DNA of 64,000 bases from Mangifera indica (lineage: Eukaryota > Streptophyta > Magnoliopsida > Sapindales > Anacardiaceae): positions 5,828,001 through 5,892,000 of the forward strand of contig NC_058152.1 in NCBI RefSeq assembly GCF_011075055.1, read 5' to 3'. Numbering within the stretch: position 1 is the stretch's first letter; every line of letters begins with the position of its first letter. Shown piece by piece: positions 49,430-62,081 of the stretch. The notes under the pieces were generated by a model, which made no database searches, was not told the DNA's origin, and saw only the letters and a list, made by a program, of their open reading frames with translations. Both the position numbers and the translations under genes were made by a program.

Positions 49430-50887
49430 CTACTTAATAGCCTAATATGCCTTACGCTCTAATTTAGTACCTAGTGTATTTAATTTTGGTAATTAGATTT
49501 AACTAATTAACTAGTTTTAGATTTAATAATTCAATTGCATTAAAAAAGAACTTGTATTTAGCAACCCAATCTTTATGGAATCAATATCTTTCTACATTAC
49601 TTGATTGACTCATACACATGTGAGCAAGACACAGCACCTACATTCACAATTATGTTATTTATATCTTTGGGAGAATTCTACAAAGGTTTCTATGTGTAAT
49701 ACAAAAAGATTATTCAAATGCACTTTTAAAGATGTTCAATCATTTATATTTATATGACAAAGAGGCAAGGTTAAATTTCTTATATGTTACACCCGTTAAA
49801 TGTGAATTTAATTTTCATTTCCATTTCATGTGTAAATAGGAAAATTATATCATCCCGACTTGGTAAGAAGTTACTATTTTTAAATAATAAACACTAGATA
49901 AGAGCAAAATATATCTTTGTAGGTTGTTGTGCGTTGCCTTATGAAGGCTTGTTACTTTTGTATGTGAGCTTGGTCATATGGAGTTTTACCATATAACAAA
50001 CTTCTAAGTTTTGAGCTCTAAAATTAGGAATTAAATATGGCCTTCTAGAATTTGGAGTAATAGCGACAACTAGAGGAACTAATAAGTTTGTGTTGTTTGG
50101 AAAAAAAAAAGGTAACATGCAACATTATTATCATCTTTAATGTTGTAATAAATTGCATTAAATGCATCTTTGTATTTGATAGATATTTGGAGAGTATTTT
50201 ATCAAAAATCAATGTGTAGATGATGACTCAATAACATAACCAATCCATCAGACATAGTATCAAACAGAATTACAACAATTTCGTTCCTCCAACATAAGTC
50301 ATTGTGTTATGTTAACTTTCATCATTGTCTACTATCTGTGATCCTAATCATAACAATCACAAATGTCATTTTGAACAATCCTATAATAGCAACAAATAAA
50401 ATATAACAAATGTTTTTAAAATATCAAGATACGAAGGGATTGAATTTTTCGTAGGTGTCCAAGCACATTCAATTCATGTATGTCTCAAATTCGCCCTTTG
50501 TTCACTTGGAATCAACTAAAATGAAACTTAACTCAGATATATAAAGAATCTTCAACATCTAACAAAGTTTCAAATACTAATGGTCCTTCTTAAGATATTT
50601 TTTAAGCATCCTAGATGAAATGGGTGAGGTTTGCACTTTCAAAACTCTTTATTTGAAATTTAGGGTTGGAAATAAAATTGTATATATAAATACTGTATAA
50701 AACTTTATATATAAATAATAACATGTTACTATATAATTAAAAATTGTTTCATCTATAATTATTATTAGATAAAATTGTATAAACAACTTACATGCTTAAT
50801 ATTATTCAAAAAAAATATGGGCTACTCGGCAAACTTAGACCTAGGTAATGATACACAATGTAAACTAGCTAGCTGTTTTAGACGCGT
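49430..50887. other. 5' flank of FLS copy C
   Basis: AT-rich flank aligned with the flanks of copies A and B; no gene seen. Confidence 0.6.
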
Positions 50888-51114
50888 CATGCATGTACTT
50901 TGTGTAGTTGGTAACTCTAACGAGTGAACTACACAACTCCACGTTACTTCAAGTCACGTGGGATCATTAAATTTCCTTAAAAGTGGGGACCTTTTAATTA
51001 GTTTAATTGAAGGCACTTATTTCTTTTCTCTTCGGTTTCATTAATAGTTTAATTAGTTTATGACTGCTATATATACCAAGCAAGTAGAAGACTATTACTC
51101 ACTACCACCTAAAA
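50888..51114 (+). promoter_or_regulatory. Promoter of FLS copy C
   Basis: CATGCATG at 50888-50895, CCACGTTAC, G-box CACGTG at 50955-50960, TATATATA at 51068-51075, again 47 bp before the ATG. Nearly identical to the copy B promoter. Confidence 0.6.
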
Positions 51115-52687
51115 ATGGAGTTACAAAGAGTCCAAGCAATTGCCTCCTTATCTTTTTCAAAAGGTAGCATTCCTTCTGAGTTCATTAGACCTGAGAAAGA
51201 GCAGCCTGCAATCACTACATATAATGGGCCAGTGCCTGAAATCCCCACCATTGATCTCAACGATCCCAGCGAAGAGAACCTGGTCCGTTTAGTGGCCGAA
51301 GCTAGCCGAGATTGGGGGATTTTTCAGGTGGTGAACCATGGAATTCCTGGTGATGTTATAAGTAAATTGCAGACTGCAGGGAGAGAGTTCTTTGAGCTCC
51401 CACAAGAGGAAAAAGAAGTTTATGCAAAGCCACCAGGAGCTCAAACGGTTGAAGGCTATGGTACTACCCTTCAAAAAGAAGTTGACGGAAAAAAGGGTTG
51501 GGTGGATCATTTGTTCCATAAGATTTGGCCTCCTTCTTCTATCAACTACCAATTTTGGCCTAAACATCCTCCTTACAGGTAATTAGGGAAACAAACATAG
51601 TTCAGTTATTATATACATAATATGGAGTAAAATTAATGTACGTCTTTGTACATATATAATTAAATCTGGTGGTATTTATTTATATTGAATTTACATTCGC
51701 ATAAGTCACATGCAAGTTGAAACGTCCTGTACACCAATTTTGACGATATTTTACATAATAATGCGTCTATATATAACTTGTGCTTGCAAATCATTTTCAG
51801 AAACCAAAAGAATATTTTAATATTCGAAAATATGTTTAATGTAACAATTAGAAACTGTTTTTATAAGATTTTTGTATCCTATATTTTTAAAAACAAAGCT
51901 TATATATAAATCATGAATGCCCTTAAATTTGGTAACGGAATTGGTGATGCAGGGAGGTGAACGAGGAGTATGCAAAATACATAAAAGAGGTGGTGGATAA
52001 GTTGTTTAAAACTCTTTCACTAGGGTTAGGTATTGAAGGTCATGTGTTAAAAGAAGCATCTGGCGGTGAAGATATTGAATTTTTGCTTAAAATAAATTAC
52101 TACCCACCATGTCCTCGTCCCGATCTTGCTCTTGGTGTTGTCCCTCACACCGATCTTTCCACCATCACCATTCTTGTTCCTAATGAAGTCCCTGGACTCC
52201 AGGTCTTCAAGGATGACCGCTGGATCGATGCCAAGTACATCCCCAATGCTCTTATTGTTCACATCGGTGATCAGATTGAGGTATTTAATTAATTAATTAA
52301 TTAATTTCTAATTAATGGCTTGAAAATTAATTGACCAGACTGAAACTAATTAGAATAAAACTCATGGCTAATTAATGAGTTAAAACATAAATCCCATGGA
52401 GTATATTATATTAAAAAATATTTTCTAATATAATAATTGATTAATGAAAAGAGAAATGGAAATGGTGGGTGCAGATTCTCAGCAATGGAAAATACAAGGC
52501 AGTGCTACACAGAACAACAGTGAACAAGGAGAAGACAAGGATGTCATGGCCAGTATTTTTAGAGCCACCAAGAGAGTCTGTAATTGCTCCACTTCCTCAA
52601 CTTGTTGGAGAAGACGATCCACCTAAATATAAGGCCAAGAAATTTAAGGATTATATTTATTGCAAACTTAATAAAATTCCCCAGTAG
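51115..52687 (+). CDS. FLS: Flavonol-synthase-like 2-oxoglutarate dioxygenase, copy C (334 aa)
   Basis: Exons 51115-51578, 51953-52280 and 52475-52687, with GT-AG introns in phases 2 and 0, give 334 residues. This is the copy closest to the FLS family pattern: [14 protein letters not shown] near the N-terminus, [39 protein letters not shown], iron ligands H220, D222 and H276, LTP-region motif [10 protein letters not shown], and the 2OG-binding R286/S288 in TRMSWP. It ends YCKLNKIPQ, as FLS proteins do. Expected role: cytosolic oxidation of dihydroflavonols to flavonols using Fe(II), 2-oxoglutarate and O2. Compared with A and B it reads EPPRES instead of EPPGEF; Arg at that position also occurs in Arabidopsis FLS1, so it need not be harmful. 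Related anthocyanidin synthase is less likely given the N-terminal and LVP motifs. Confidence 0.94.
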
Positions 52688-53117
52688 TTTATTTTTCTTA
52701 ATTAATTAAGTTCATCAATAAGCCACATATTTATTATGTGCCTACTAGCTATGTCGTGTATTATGATATTCAATTAATTATTAGTGTATTATGTTTCCGC
52801 TCAATCTAATAGCCCTTGAAGAAAAAGATTAGATATAACTGACAGACAAAAAGTAAAATTAAAAATTTTAAAATGCACATCATACACTAAATAGTCATCA
52901 TGTTTATTTAATTTTGAATTTCCAATGTGTATTGTGCTTATTTATCAATTTGTAAATTCTGTTAATAGTATATATATTATATTGAATATAAAATTATATT
53001 GGCACATTTTTGTAAATGCTCTCTTGTATCAATGTCTAAGAGAATTTTAATAACTTAAAAAAATGGAGTATTTTTTTCATATTTCAATAAAAATTTAAAA
53101 GGTAAGTAGTGTAAAAA

Positions 53118-53892
53118 GTTGGTGAATAAAATGTTGGAAAAATAATATGCATGTAACATATTAACATGAATCAATGCTACAAAAAAATATAGAGAATGAT
53201 TAGTGAGTTTTACCTATTCTAAACTTGCATATTTGATGATGGATGATTTTCACATTAGTCAAGCCTTCAAAGTAGTCCACCCACCAAGCAAGAAAGAACC
53301 TTGGCCTTATGTAGAGAGGAGGAGAGATTTCTTCCAGTGAGAGAAGGGTTTTAGTTCAAGTGAACATCTCATGCTTAAAATGAACTAAAATATATATATA
53401 GCCCTTGAAAATTCTCAATTTAAACAATGGTCATTCATTTATATTATATATATACACATTAGCCACCCTAGTTTTATCTCATAAACACCTTAACTCTTAA
53501 AATGTTATTTTATGCTCATATAACACTTTATATAATGCAATCTCTATTACCCCTCGAAAGGTGTTAGCCCACCTTAGATAATTAATCATATCTATTAAAT
53601 GTTTGGTTTATTGATTTGAGCTTTTAGGTTCATCGTGGTATAGTCATGGGCCCTTTTCGAATGATTTGAAAACTATGATCAGATACTTAATGACTATGGT
53701 AAACATCTACTAATGTCCCATAGCCTCTAAACCATGATGAAATAACACTTCATTGAACCTAATTTTTGATTGTACGTCTTATGTACGTAAGATCCTTTTG
53801 TTGTCTAATTTTGATCGAGTTTGAGCTCATAATTCATCAAACCCTAATTTTAATACGCTACAAATCATCAATCGATCTATTTGGAACACTGG
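53118..53892 (-). mobile_element. Copia LTR, unit C
   Basis: Third duplicated copy of the LTR at 24748-25515. It lies 225 bp from the truncated copia coding region to its right, so it is not simply that element's 3' LTR. Confidence 0.65.
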
Positions 53893-54115
53893 TAGTGTTG
53901 TCGTCTATATTTAAATTAAAATCCTAAGTTCCTGTAACAAAAATGTAGTAAAGAAAAATAGGGATTGTTCCCTTGAAAAGTTTCAATTAGTTAGTCGTTA
54001 CTTATCACACAAAACAATAAAACTGGGGGGTTTCTGAATTGAATACGAATTGTAATTAAAAACAGTAAATGAAATTCATTAAAATAATCTAAAATAAGTA
54101 ATCAATTTGACAAAC

Positions 54116-57100
54116 CTATACATCTACTAATTTTTTTATGTATAGGTTCTAGGTTAATCCAATTATCTTTTTCATTCTATTTCTATAGATATAAATTCTA
54201 AGAATATATGTAGCGTTTCCCAAATCTTTCACCGAGAAAGTTTTAGATAAGTAGATCTTGGTCTTATTAATCATGTCAATATTATTACCTACTAAAAGTA
54301 TGTCATCTATATACAGTATCAGAAATGTGATTGCATGGTCCATAACCTATTTGTAGACATAGGGTTCATCTGGATTCTTTTCAAAACCAAAAGATTTGAT
54401 TGTTTCATCGAATCAGATGTTCCAACTCTTTGAAGCTTTTTTCAATCCATAAATGGATCGATGCAACTTGCACAGTTTGTGTCTTTCAACAAAGAATACA
54501 AAATCTATGAGTTGTTCTATATAAATATTTTCCTCAATGAATTAATAGAGGAACACTATCGTGACATTTATCTATCAAATCTCATAATCATGTTATGCAA
54601 CAATGGTCAACATTATCCAAATGAATTTAATCATAGCCACGAGCAAAACGGTTTTCTCATAATCTAACCCTTGTCTCTAAGGATAACATTTTGTTATCAA
54701 CCAAGCTTTGTAGTTCTCTACCTTTCCATCCTTGCCAATCTTTCTTTTAAAGACCCATTTACAACATATAGGAACAATTCCTTCCAGTGGATTAACAAGT
54801 GTCCATATTTAATTAGCATGCATGTATTCTATTTTTTAATTCATAGCTTCTAGCCATTTACCTGAATCACTATTTAGAATAGTTTCATCATAGCTTTTAG
54901 GTACACCACCATGATTTACTTCTCCTACTAAGAAGGATTTAAAATCTTACTCATAAAGAAATTCGTATCTATCCAGAGGTCTTGATACTTTAGAAGATCT
55001 TCGAACTACAATTGGTACATCATATGTAGAGGTCGATCTAAGGCTTTTTAAAGTCCTCTTTGAGCTCTATTGTTCTTCCTGTAGCTCATTCTTGTAGGAA
55101 TTTTTTCTTCAAGAAATGCAAATTTCTCTTAATCAAAATTCTTTGATCAACTGAAAGTAGAAATAATATCCTTAAACAATCTTTAGGATATCCTATAAAC
55201 CAATCTTTTTAAAATTTGGCATCTAGTTAATTAGTTTTAACTAATTTAACATAAGCTGAACATCCCTAGGCTTTAAGATAACTAATACTGGGAGGCTTGC
55301 CATACCACATCTCATATGGTGTTTTCTAGATAAATTTGGATGAATTTCTATTCGAAATATATGTAATAGAAAGTAATGCATATCCCTATAATGACATTAA
55401 CAAGTAGCTGAAACTTACCATGGACTTTACCATATCTAATAGGGTACAATTCCTCTTTTCTTATACACCATTGTGTTGTGGTGTATATAAATGAGTCAAT
55501 TTGGATATAATTCATTTTCCTTCAAGTAATCTCGAAATTTCATACTCAAATAGTCATTTCCACGATCCAATCATACGGTATTAATATTCTTTTTGGATTG
55601 TTTCTCTACTTCATTTATAAATTCCTTGAACTTTTCAAAGGATTTAAATTTGTATTTTATCAATTACACTTATCCATACCTTGAATAATCGTCGGTAAAG
55701 ATAACGAAGTATTGAAAACCATCTCTTGCCATTAAATAGTCTGCATACATTCAGATGTATCAATTCAAGTAATTCTTTGAATCTTTCCCCTTTACTCTTA
55801 AAGGGTGATTTGGTTATTTTTTCTTAGAACTAAATGGATTCAAAATCTCATATGTCTCGAATCTCATTATCCTTCTGTCTCTTATATGACCTAATTGATG
55901 ATGTCAAAATAATCTTGGGTTGATTTCTTCTCAAGATCTTTTATTTGTGACAATATTCATAATACTCAAATTGTTTAGTTCTCAAACATACAAACCATTT
56001 ATATTTGCTACTTTTCTAATTAGAGAATTTTCAAAATAAATCAAACATTCATTTCCATTAAACTGTGTCTTGTAACCATCTTTATATAGAACAGATATGA
56101 AAATTATTTTCCTAGTAACTTGGCAAAATAAAGAAGTCTATACAATCTCAAAATATGTCAAGATAAAAGTGTTAAAGAACCATTCCCTATGGCTTCAGCT
56201 ACAACTTTTGCTTCATTTGCCATCTTTAACATCACTTTGTTCTTGGACAACACATAACTATTCTATAGGTCCTACAATGAAACACATATGTGAGATGCAT
56301 TTGTTGAATCTAATATCCAAAATTGATCATTTAAATTAATTGTTAATTCAAATTCTATCATAAAAGAAGGAAATATACATGTTTTCTTTTCCTTTAGACT
56401 CTTAAGGTAAAAAGGACAATTCCTCTTCTAACGTTTGTCTTTCTTATAGTGGAAACATTGCCCTTTAGCCTTGGTCTTATCTATATTGGTTTCAACATTT
56501 TTGAAATTTTTTTTTGGGTCTAACTTTTGGACCTTTTTAGGGTTTCTTCTGTTTCTTTTTTGTCTCACTAAGAGAAGCAAGTTAACTTCCTCATGCCCTT
56601 TTCCTTGATAGTAGAATTCTTGAATCCTATTCAGAAGCTTCAAAAGCATGTGTTTGATTCTATTCATATTATAATTTGTTATAAATGATTTATAACTATT
56701 CAGGAGGGATTGAAGAATCAAATTCACCTTTACTTTATCGGTTATGATAACTCCATAAATGTCTAATTGCCTTAAGATATTTGTCATCCTTATGATATGA
56801 TCATTCGAAGACATTTTTTCCCTTAGCCTCATTTCAAAAAGTGTTGCACACAGTTCATATTCAACCACTCGTGAATTCTTGCCATACAACTTTTTTAAGG
56901 CTACAAGTATATCGTATGTATTTTGCATATTCTTATGCTTTGTTTAAAGTTCCCTATTTATCGAAACTAACATGTAGCTTCAGGCTCTCAGATTATTCTC
57001 TTGCCAAGTTTGGAAAACTTCATTTTCTTGATCCATGGCATCTACAGTCAAATCAATCAGAATTAGTGCTTTCAATACCTATCCAACCTTTTTGAAATTG

Positions 57101-57198
57101 AGAACGATTCTCAAGTTTCTAAGCCAATCTTTAAAGTTCGGTCCAGTTAATATGTTGTTATCCAAAATACGTAATAATGCATTGTTGGCCCTTTTCAT
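54116..57198 (-). pseudogene. Ty1/copia polyprotein remnant (gag, integrase, reverse transcriptase)
   Basis: Read on the minus strand from the ATG at 57198. Gag begins with a GPNFKDWLRNLRIVL block, continues through 56928-56428 (YDILVALKKLYG, ILQSLLNSYKSF), and carries a zinc-knuckle relic starting CFHYKKDKRW, in which the second Cys and the His are lost. Integrase-like sequence follows (about 56400-55000). Reverse transcriptase includes the LYIDDILLVGNN catalytic block and FSVKDLGNATYILRI at 54340-54190. Sequence stops within the reverse transcriptase at about 54116, so RNase H and the 3' end are missing. Many stops and frameshifts; not functional. Confidence 0.85.
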
Positions 57199-59240
57199 AT
57201 TATCACAATTAATTAGAAAAACTACAAAGAGAATGGTTTTATTAGTGTGTCATGTAAATTTAAACCTTTAATGTATAATCTCATTATCTCCCACTATTTT
57301 ATTCGAATCTCACAATCCCTTAGACATGATTTTAAATTATTGTTAGATTAAATTTATAGTAGAAAATCGAATTCTTATTAATTTTAATTAATTTAACATG
57401 ATAGAAATTTTGATCAATTAAATTCAATAAGAAACTATTTTCATTTATATCCCTATATAAAACTTTATTTATATTCCTTCCCTTTTGCTTTGGATATCTC
57501 ACATAATAGGAATCTTGGTACCTTTGGCTAGTTAAATTCGAGCCATTACATTTTCTTCAAATGACATTTTTATCATGTATTCATATAATATAATCTTGGT
57601 CTAAATGAAAATATCCATTCAAGAATAAGATAAACATAATTTAATGACATAAAGTTCATATCTCTGACAAAATAAAAATCACTGAGATATTAAAATTTAT
57701 GTAAAAGAATTTAATTATCCCATAATGAGAGGCTTAAATTTAATAATTTTTATTTAGGGAGATTTTAGATTTAACTTAAAATTAATTAAGTTCAATGTTA
57801 ATTTATATACATATATCACATATTTGCAAAAATTAAAAACATGGTGGGATGATCATGAGGCTTTGGAAAATACATCATAAAAGCAAACTATTCATGTAAG
57901 ACTATATCTTTGATTAGATCGCCATCAAGATTATTTTTGGGTTCTTGTCTAGCTGCTCCAATTACATTTGAAACTTAGACTCGCATGCTCGATAAATTAA
58001 AATAAATGAAAAAATTCAATTATTACAAATTCTTTGATAAAAGAATATTAAATTCTTATTACTTTAACTTTAAAAAAATTATAAATTACACCCATGATCA
58101 TTTATAATAGCGTCCATTCATCAACCAAATTAATATTCATTAAACATTATGAACTCATGCATAATCAAAATAAATATTAATTATCAAAGTAATCAAATCA
58201 ATTATAAATAAAATAAAAAACTCATTGATTTAATAATTTGAGCACAAATGACATAATATATATGATCTAAATATTTATAATATTTATTTTAGGTAACAAT
58301 TACCTAATAGTAGGTTAAAATTAGATATACCTTCATACAATATTTTATTATCATATTAAAATTGACATCGGCTTTATATCAACTCTCATATTCAATTAAC
58401 ATTAAATGTTATGTAATATTTGTGCATTATTATATTATTATATTTCACATCATATTAATTTTAATTAACTCTTGCACTTACTCAATATTAAGTATTAGTT
58501 GATATTTGTGCATGATTTATCATTTAATCAATATTAAACAAAATCATGCAGCATCTTTCATGGCACAGACATATCTCTTACCATTCATCATGTTATGTAA
58601 AACTCCTTTTACCATGTATAAAAAATTTCATCCCTATACAATTACATTAATTTCATGTACCTTATTCTTCACCCAAAATTACTTTAATCATCATTAAAAC
58701 TTACATTTAGCATGTTTGAATCAAAATCTCAAAAACAGAATTTTTATTTGAACATTTCCAAAGATATATATATATATATCTCCATATATTTGACATTTTC
58801 CTTACATATACCATACACGCATATCCTTAACTCATATGTTTCATGTACCATACATAAAAACATCATCAAAAATGCAATGTATATCAACATATACATCATG
58901 GCCAAGACATGCAATGAGATTTCAAAATTGAAAATTCAATTTACAAGCCAAATAAGCATATGTAAGTCACATTCAAGCATATATACATGTATCCCCTGAA
59001 CCATTCATCATATACATGTCTTAAATGATGTATTCTTCATCTTAAAATCATTAGAACACAAAAATGATTAAGAAAACCCAGCCAAACATATTTAGTCGAG
59101 AGGTATACCACCAAAATAGCTTGAAAACATGATTTCATGGCAAACCAATAACATACATGTATGCCCATGTCATCTACACATACCCTTATACACAAATAAC
59201 ATATATTTAGCTCAAAATCAAACATGCAAGGAGCCAAAAT
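57199..59240. other. Untranslated leader of the copia element or neighbouring AT-rich DNA
   Basis: Lies between the gag start and the primer-binding site of the minus-strand copia element. Very AT-rich, no frame of note. Longer than a usual copia leader, so extra inserts are likely. Confidence 0.4.
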
Positions 59241-59253
59241 GGCTCTAATGCCA
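59241..59253 (-). other. Primer-binding-site-like sequence of the copia element
   Basis: The minus strand reads TGGCATTAGAGCC, close to the initiator-Met tRNA complement TGGTATCAGAGCC, 9 bp from the inner edge of the LTR at 59263. Confidence 0.65.
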
Positions 59254-59262
59254 TTTGAAAGA

Positions 59263-60076
59263 TGTTAGTGAAGAAAAATGATGAAAAACAATATGCATGT
59301 AACATATAAGCATGAATCAACACTATAAAAAAAACAAGGAGCAAAATTAGTGATTTTTACCTACTCTAAACTTGAATATTTGATGATGGATGATGGAGAT
59401 GAGTTTCACACTTGCCAAGCCTCTGAAGAAGTCCACCCACCAAGCAAGAAAGACACTTGGCCTAATGTAAAGAGAAAGAAGAGAGAAATTTCTTTTAGTG
59501 AGAAAAGGATTTTAGTTCAAATGAACATCTCATGCTTCAAATGAACTAAACTCATGTATATACAACTACAGTTGATTAATTGTTGCATGGTCCTTATAAA
59601 TTCTCAATTTAAACAATAATACTGCATGTATATCATACATATATATTAGTCATCCTAGTTTTATCTCATAAACACTTCAACTCTTAAAATGTTATCTTAT
59701 ACTTATTTAATATTTTATATGATGCAATTTTTATTATCCCTCTGAAAGTGCTAGCCAACCCCGGATAATCAATTCTCTCCCTCTCTCTTAAATGCTCGAT
59801 TTATTGTGTGATCCTTTAAGTTTATCATGAAATAGCTATAAGCTCTTTTAAAATGATTTGAAAGCCATGTTCAGACACTCAACGACTTTTAGCAATGTGG
59901 CATAACCCTTAAACCATGATGAAATAACACTACATCAAACCTAATTTCTAATCATACATCTCATGTAGGTAAGATCCTTCTGTTATCTAATTTTGATCGA
60001 GTACGGGCTCATGCTTTGTCAAAACCATAATTTCAATATGCTACAAATTGTCGATCGATATATTTGAAATATGCCA
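59263..60076 (-). mobile_element. 5' LTR of the minus-strand copia element
   Basis: On the + strand it starts TGTTAGTGAAG and ends about ATATGCCA, so as read on the minus strand it runs TGGCAT...ACTAACA with TG/CA ends. It aligns over about 0.8 kb with the LTR copies in units A, B and C, but is more diverged from them than they are from each other. Confidence 0.65.
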
Positions 60077-60219
60077 TTAGGAATATCCTTCATATAACTT
60101 ATATTATACTCTGGTTAGAGATGTTTGATTTTCAATATTTATCGAAATTCGTTCAAGAACTCAAAATCAAATTATTATTAAGTCAACAGATACTTTAAAT
60201 CCAATAAATTTGAGTCAAC

Positions 60220-60560
60220 GGATCCTATTTTGATCATCATTCATCTTTGCATATAAACAACGCATGACCAACATGGTCTTTCATAAGGGACATGACTAGT
60301 GCCATATTTATGTACCATATAAACCATATGCATTTGTATTGAATCCGACTATGATATCTTCGGTCAAAGAATTAATTCATAGACTAGTATAGTCAAACGA
60401 TAAGTCATTGACTACATTACAATGACCATGTAACTTATCGTAATTGGTCGTAATTGGTCACGTTCGAATAATAGTTCTCTAATTGTTAATTCATACTAAT
60501 GTGCTAGAGATATGCCCATTATCATCACCCACACTAATATTATCTTATGATATTGAACAG
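60220..60560 (-). repeat. LTR-retroelement remnant, related to 130-440
   Basis: The reverse complement shares block order with the start of the window (GTAGTCAATGAC, ACTAGT, GATATCA, GGTTTATATGGTAC, then CTAGTCATGTC). Not seen elsewhere in the window. Flanked by further AT-rich sequence without genes. Confidence 0.45.
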
Positions 60561-62075
60561 AGATATTCAATACGTGTACTATGTAATATTATTACCCAAC
60601 TAATTTCATGTTCATAGGAAACAATTTGATAATCCAATTAGTTTTACTAAGTAAATTATTTAGACAATTTACATACATTCTTTATATTCAAGCAAATAAA
60701 AGAAGTTGTGTATGTATATAAATAAAAAAAAAAAACTCTTCTTTTATTAATAAATCATATTTATATGTATATAAAATGAAATACCTCAAAACCAATAATT
60801 CGAATGGTTTCTAAAACATACAATAACAAGTAACAATCAATTAACCTTTTCATCAAGTTGAAAGATTAAAAGAGTACTATGTTGAAAAAATAAGGAAACC
60901 ATTTTCCTTAAACTTAGAAAATTATATCCACAATGACAAAAGACAGTACCTGTTGGATGAACTACTTAAAATTGTAATTTGGTTATAAATACGTTGTTAA
61001 TTTGTTTAGATAAAATAATATTTAATTTATTTTGATAAACAAGTGAAATTTTTTTTCTTTTTTACATTTAAAAAATGATGATTATGTTTTAGTCAGACCT
61101 GAAAATTAGCCATTAAACTATTTTGAAAAGGCAAAATATATGTCTCAGTCTCCATCCAATGTAATTTGATTTTACCAATTTCACTACTTGGCTAAATTAA
61201 TCGAATCATACATTTCTATTGTAGTTCTACGAAATTCTGACATCACATCCCAGGACTAATTTTATTCTAAACTGTCATTTAAATTGTAACTCAATTATAA
61301 AAGAATTAACGTCAGAAAGAATAAAAATTTATATTATTTTTCTAAAATCTAAATTAAAAATAAATATTCTGTAAAAAATTAAATTAGCAAAAAAAATAAT
61401 AAAATCACTTGACAACTTTTATTTAAATGAAAATTTGAAAAAGGAGAAGAAAACTTGTTTAAATCGGAAAATCTGAATAAAAATAAAAATTCTGAAAATT
61501 TTGAGAAATAAATTATTTAAATGAAATATAAAAATAACTCAAAAGTCTTCAAATTTTTTAAATAAAAAATTCTAAATTTTAACTTAAAAAGACTTAAGCA
61601 TGAAAAATTAGAAAAATCAATTGAGAAAATGGGTTTCAAAATAAAATCTTCAAAAAAATTTAAAAAATCCAACAGTAACAAAATTAAAAAACTTTGTCTA
61701 AAATCAACACTAGCAAAGAGCAATTTTGATAGGAATGATATTTACCGTGCAACATTGTTAAAAGAATCAAATTTGTATTCTGTTATGTAAAAAAATTTCT
61801 TTCCAACCACTTCTATATTATTATCCTATATGTTCAATTTTTTTAATTAAAATGACATTTATTAATATTAAACCTAGCCTCCTTTTATTTTTAAGTGTAT
61901 TTTGTTTATTTAAACACATTTGATCAAAATGATGTTTTATTAAAATCCAAATAAATTATTTTTTACTATTGTTTATAAGTTCCTTACTCAACCCAAATTA
62001 TGAAAATGGTGTTTATGTTGTTTTATGAATTTATTTACACACATTCGATGTTAATTTTACACAATAGAAGAGCCA
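60561..62075. other. AT-rich stretch, nothing recognised
   Basis: No gene, RNA or terminal-repeat structure seen; A-rich and T-rich blocks dominate. Confidence 0.5.
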
Positions 62076-62081
62076 CCTGCC

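Larger units (their letters stand above)
48086..54115. repeat. Tandem segmental unit C (partial, about 6.0 kb)
   Basis: Homologous to units A and B from its left edge through the FLS gene and the copia LTR. Similarity stops abruptly at about 54115, equivalent to about 25725 in A, where truncated copia reverse transcriptase begins. Confidence 0.88.

Noticed and set aside
53880..54115. Reading the LTR at 53118 as the 3' LTR of the copia element at 54116-60076.
   Set aside because: The intervening 225 bp are shared with units A and B, where no copia coding sequence exists, and the reverse transcriptase is cut in mid-domain at 54116.
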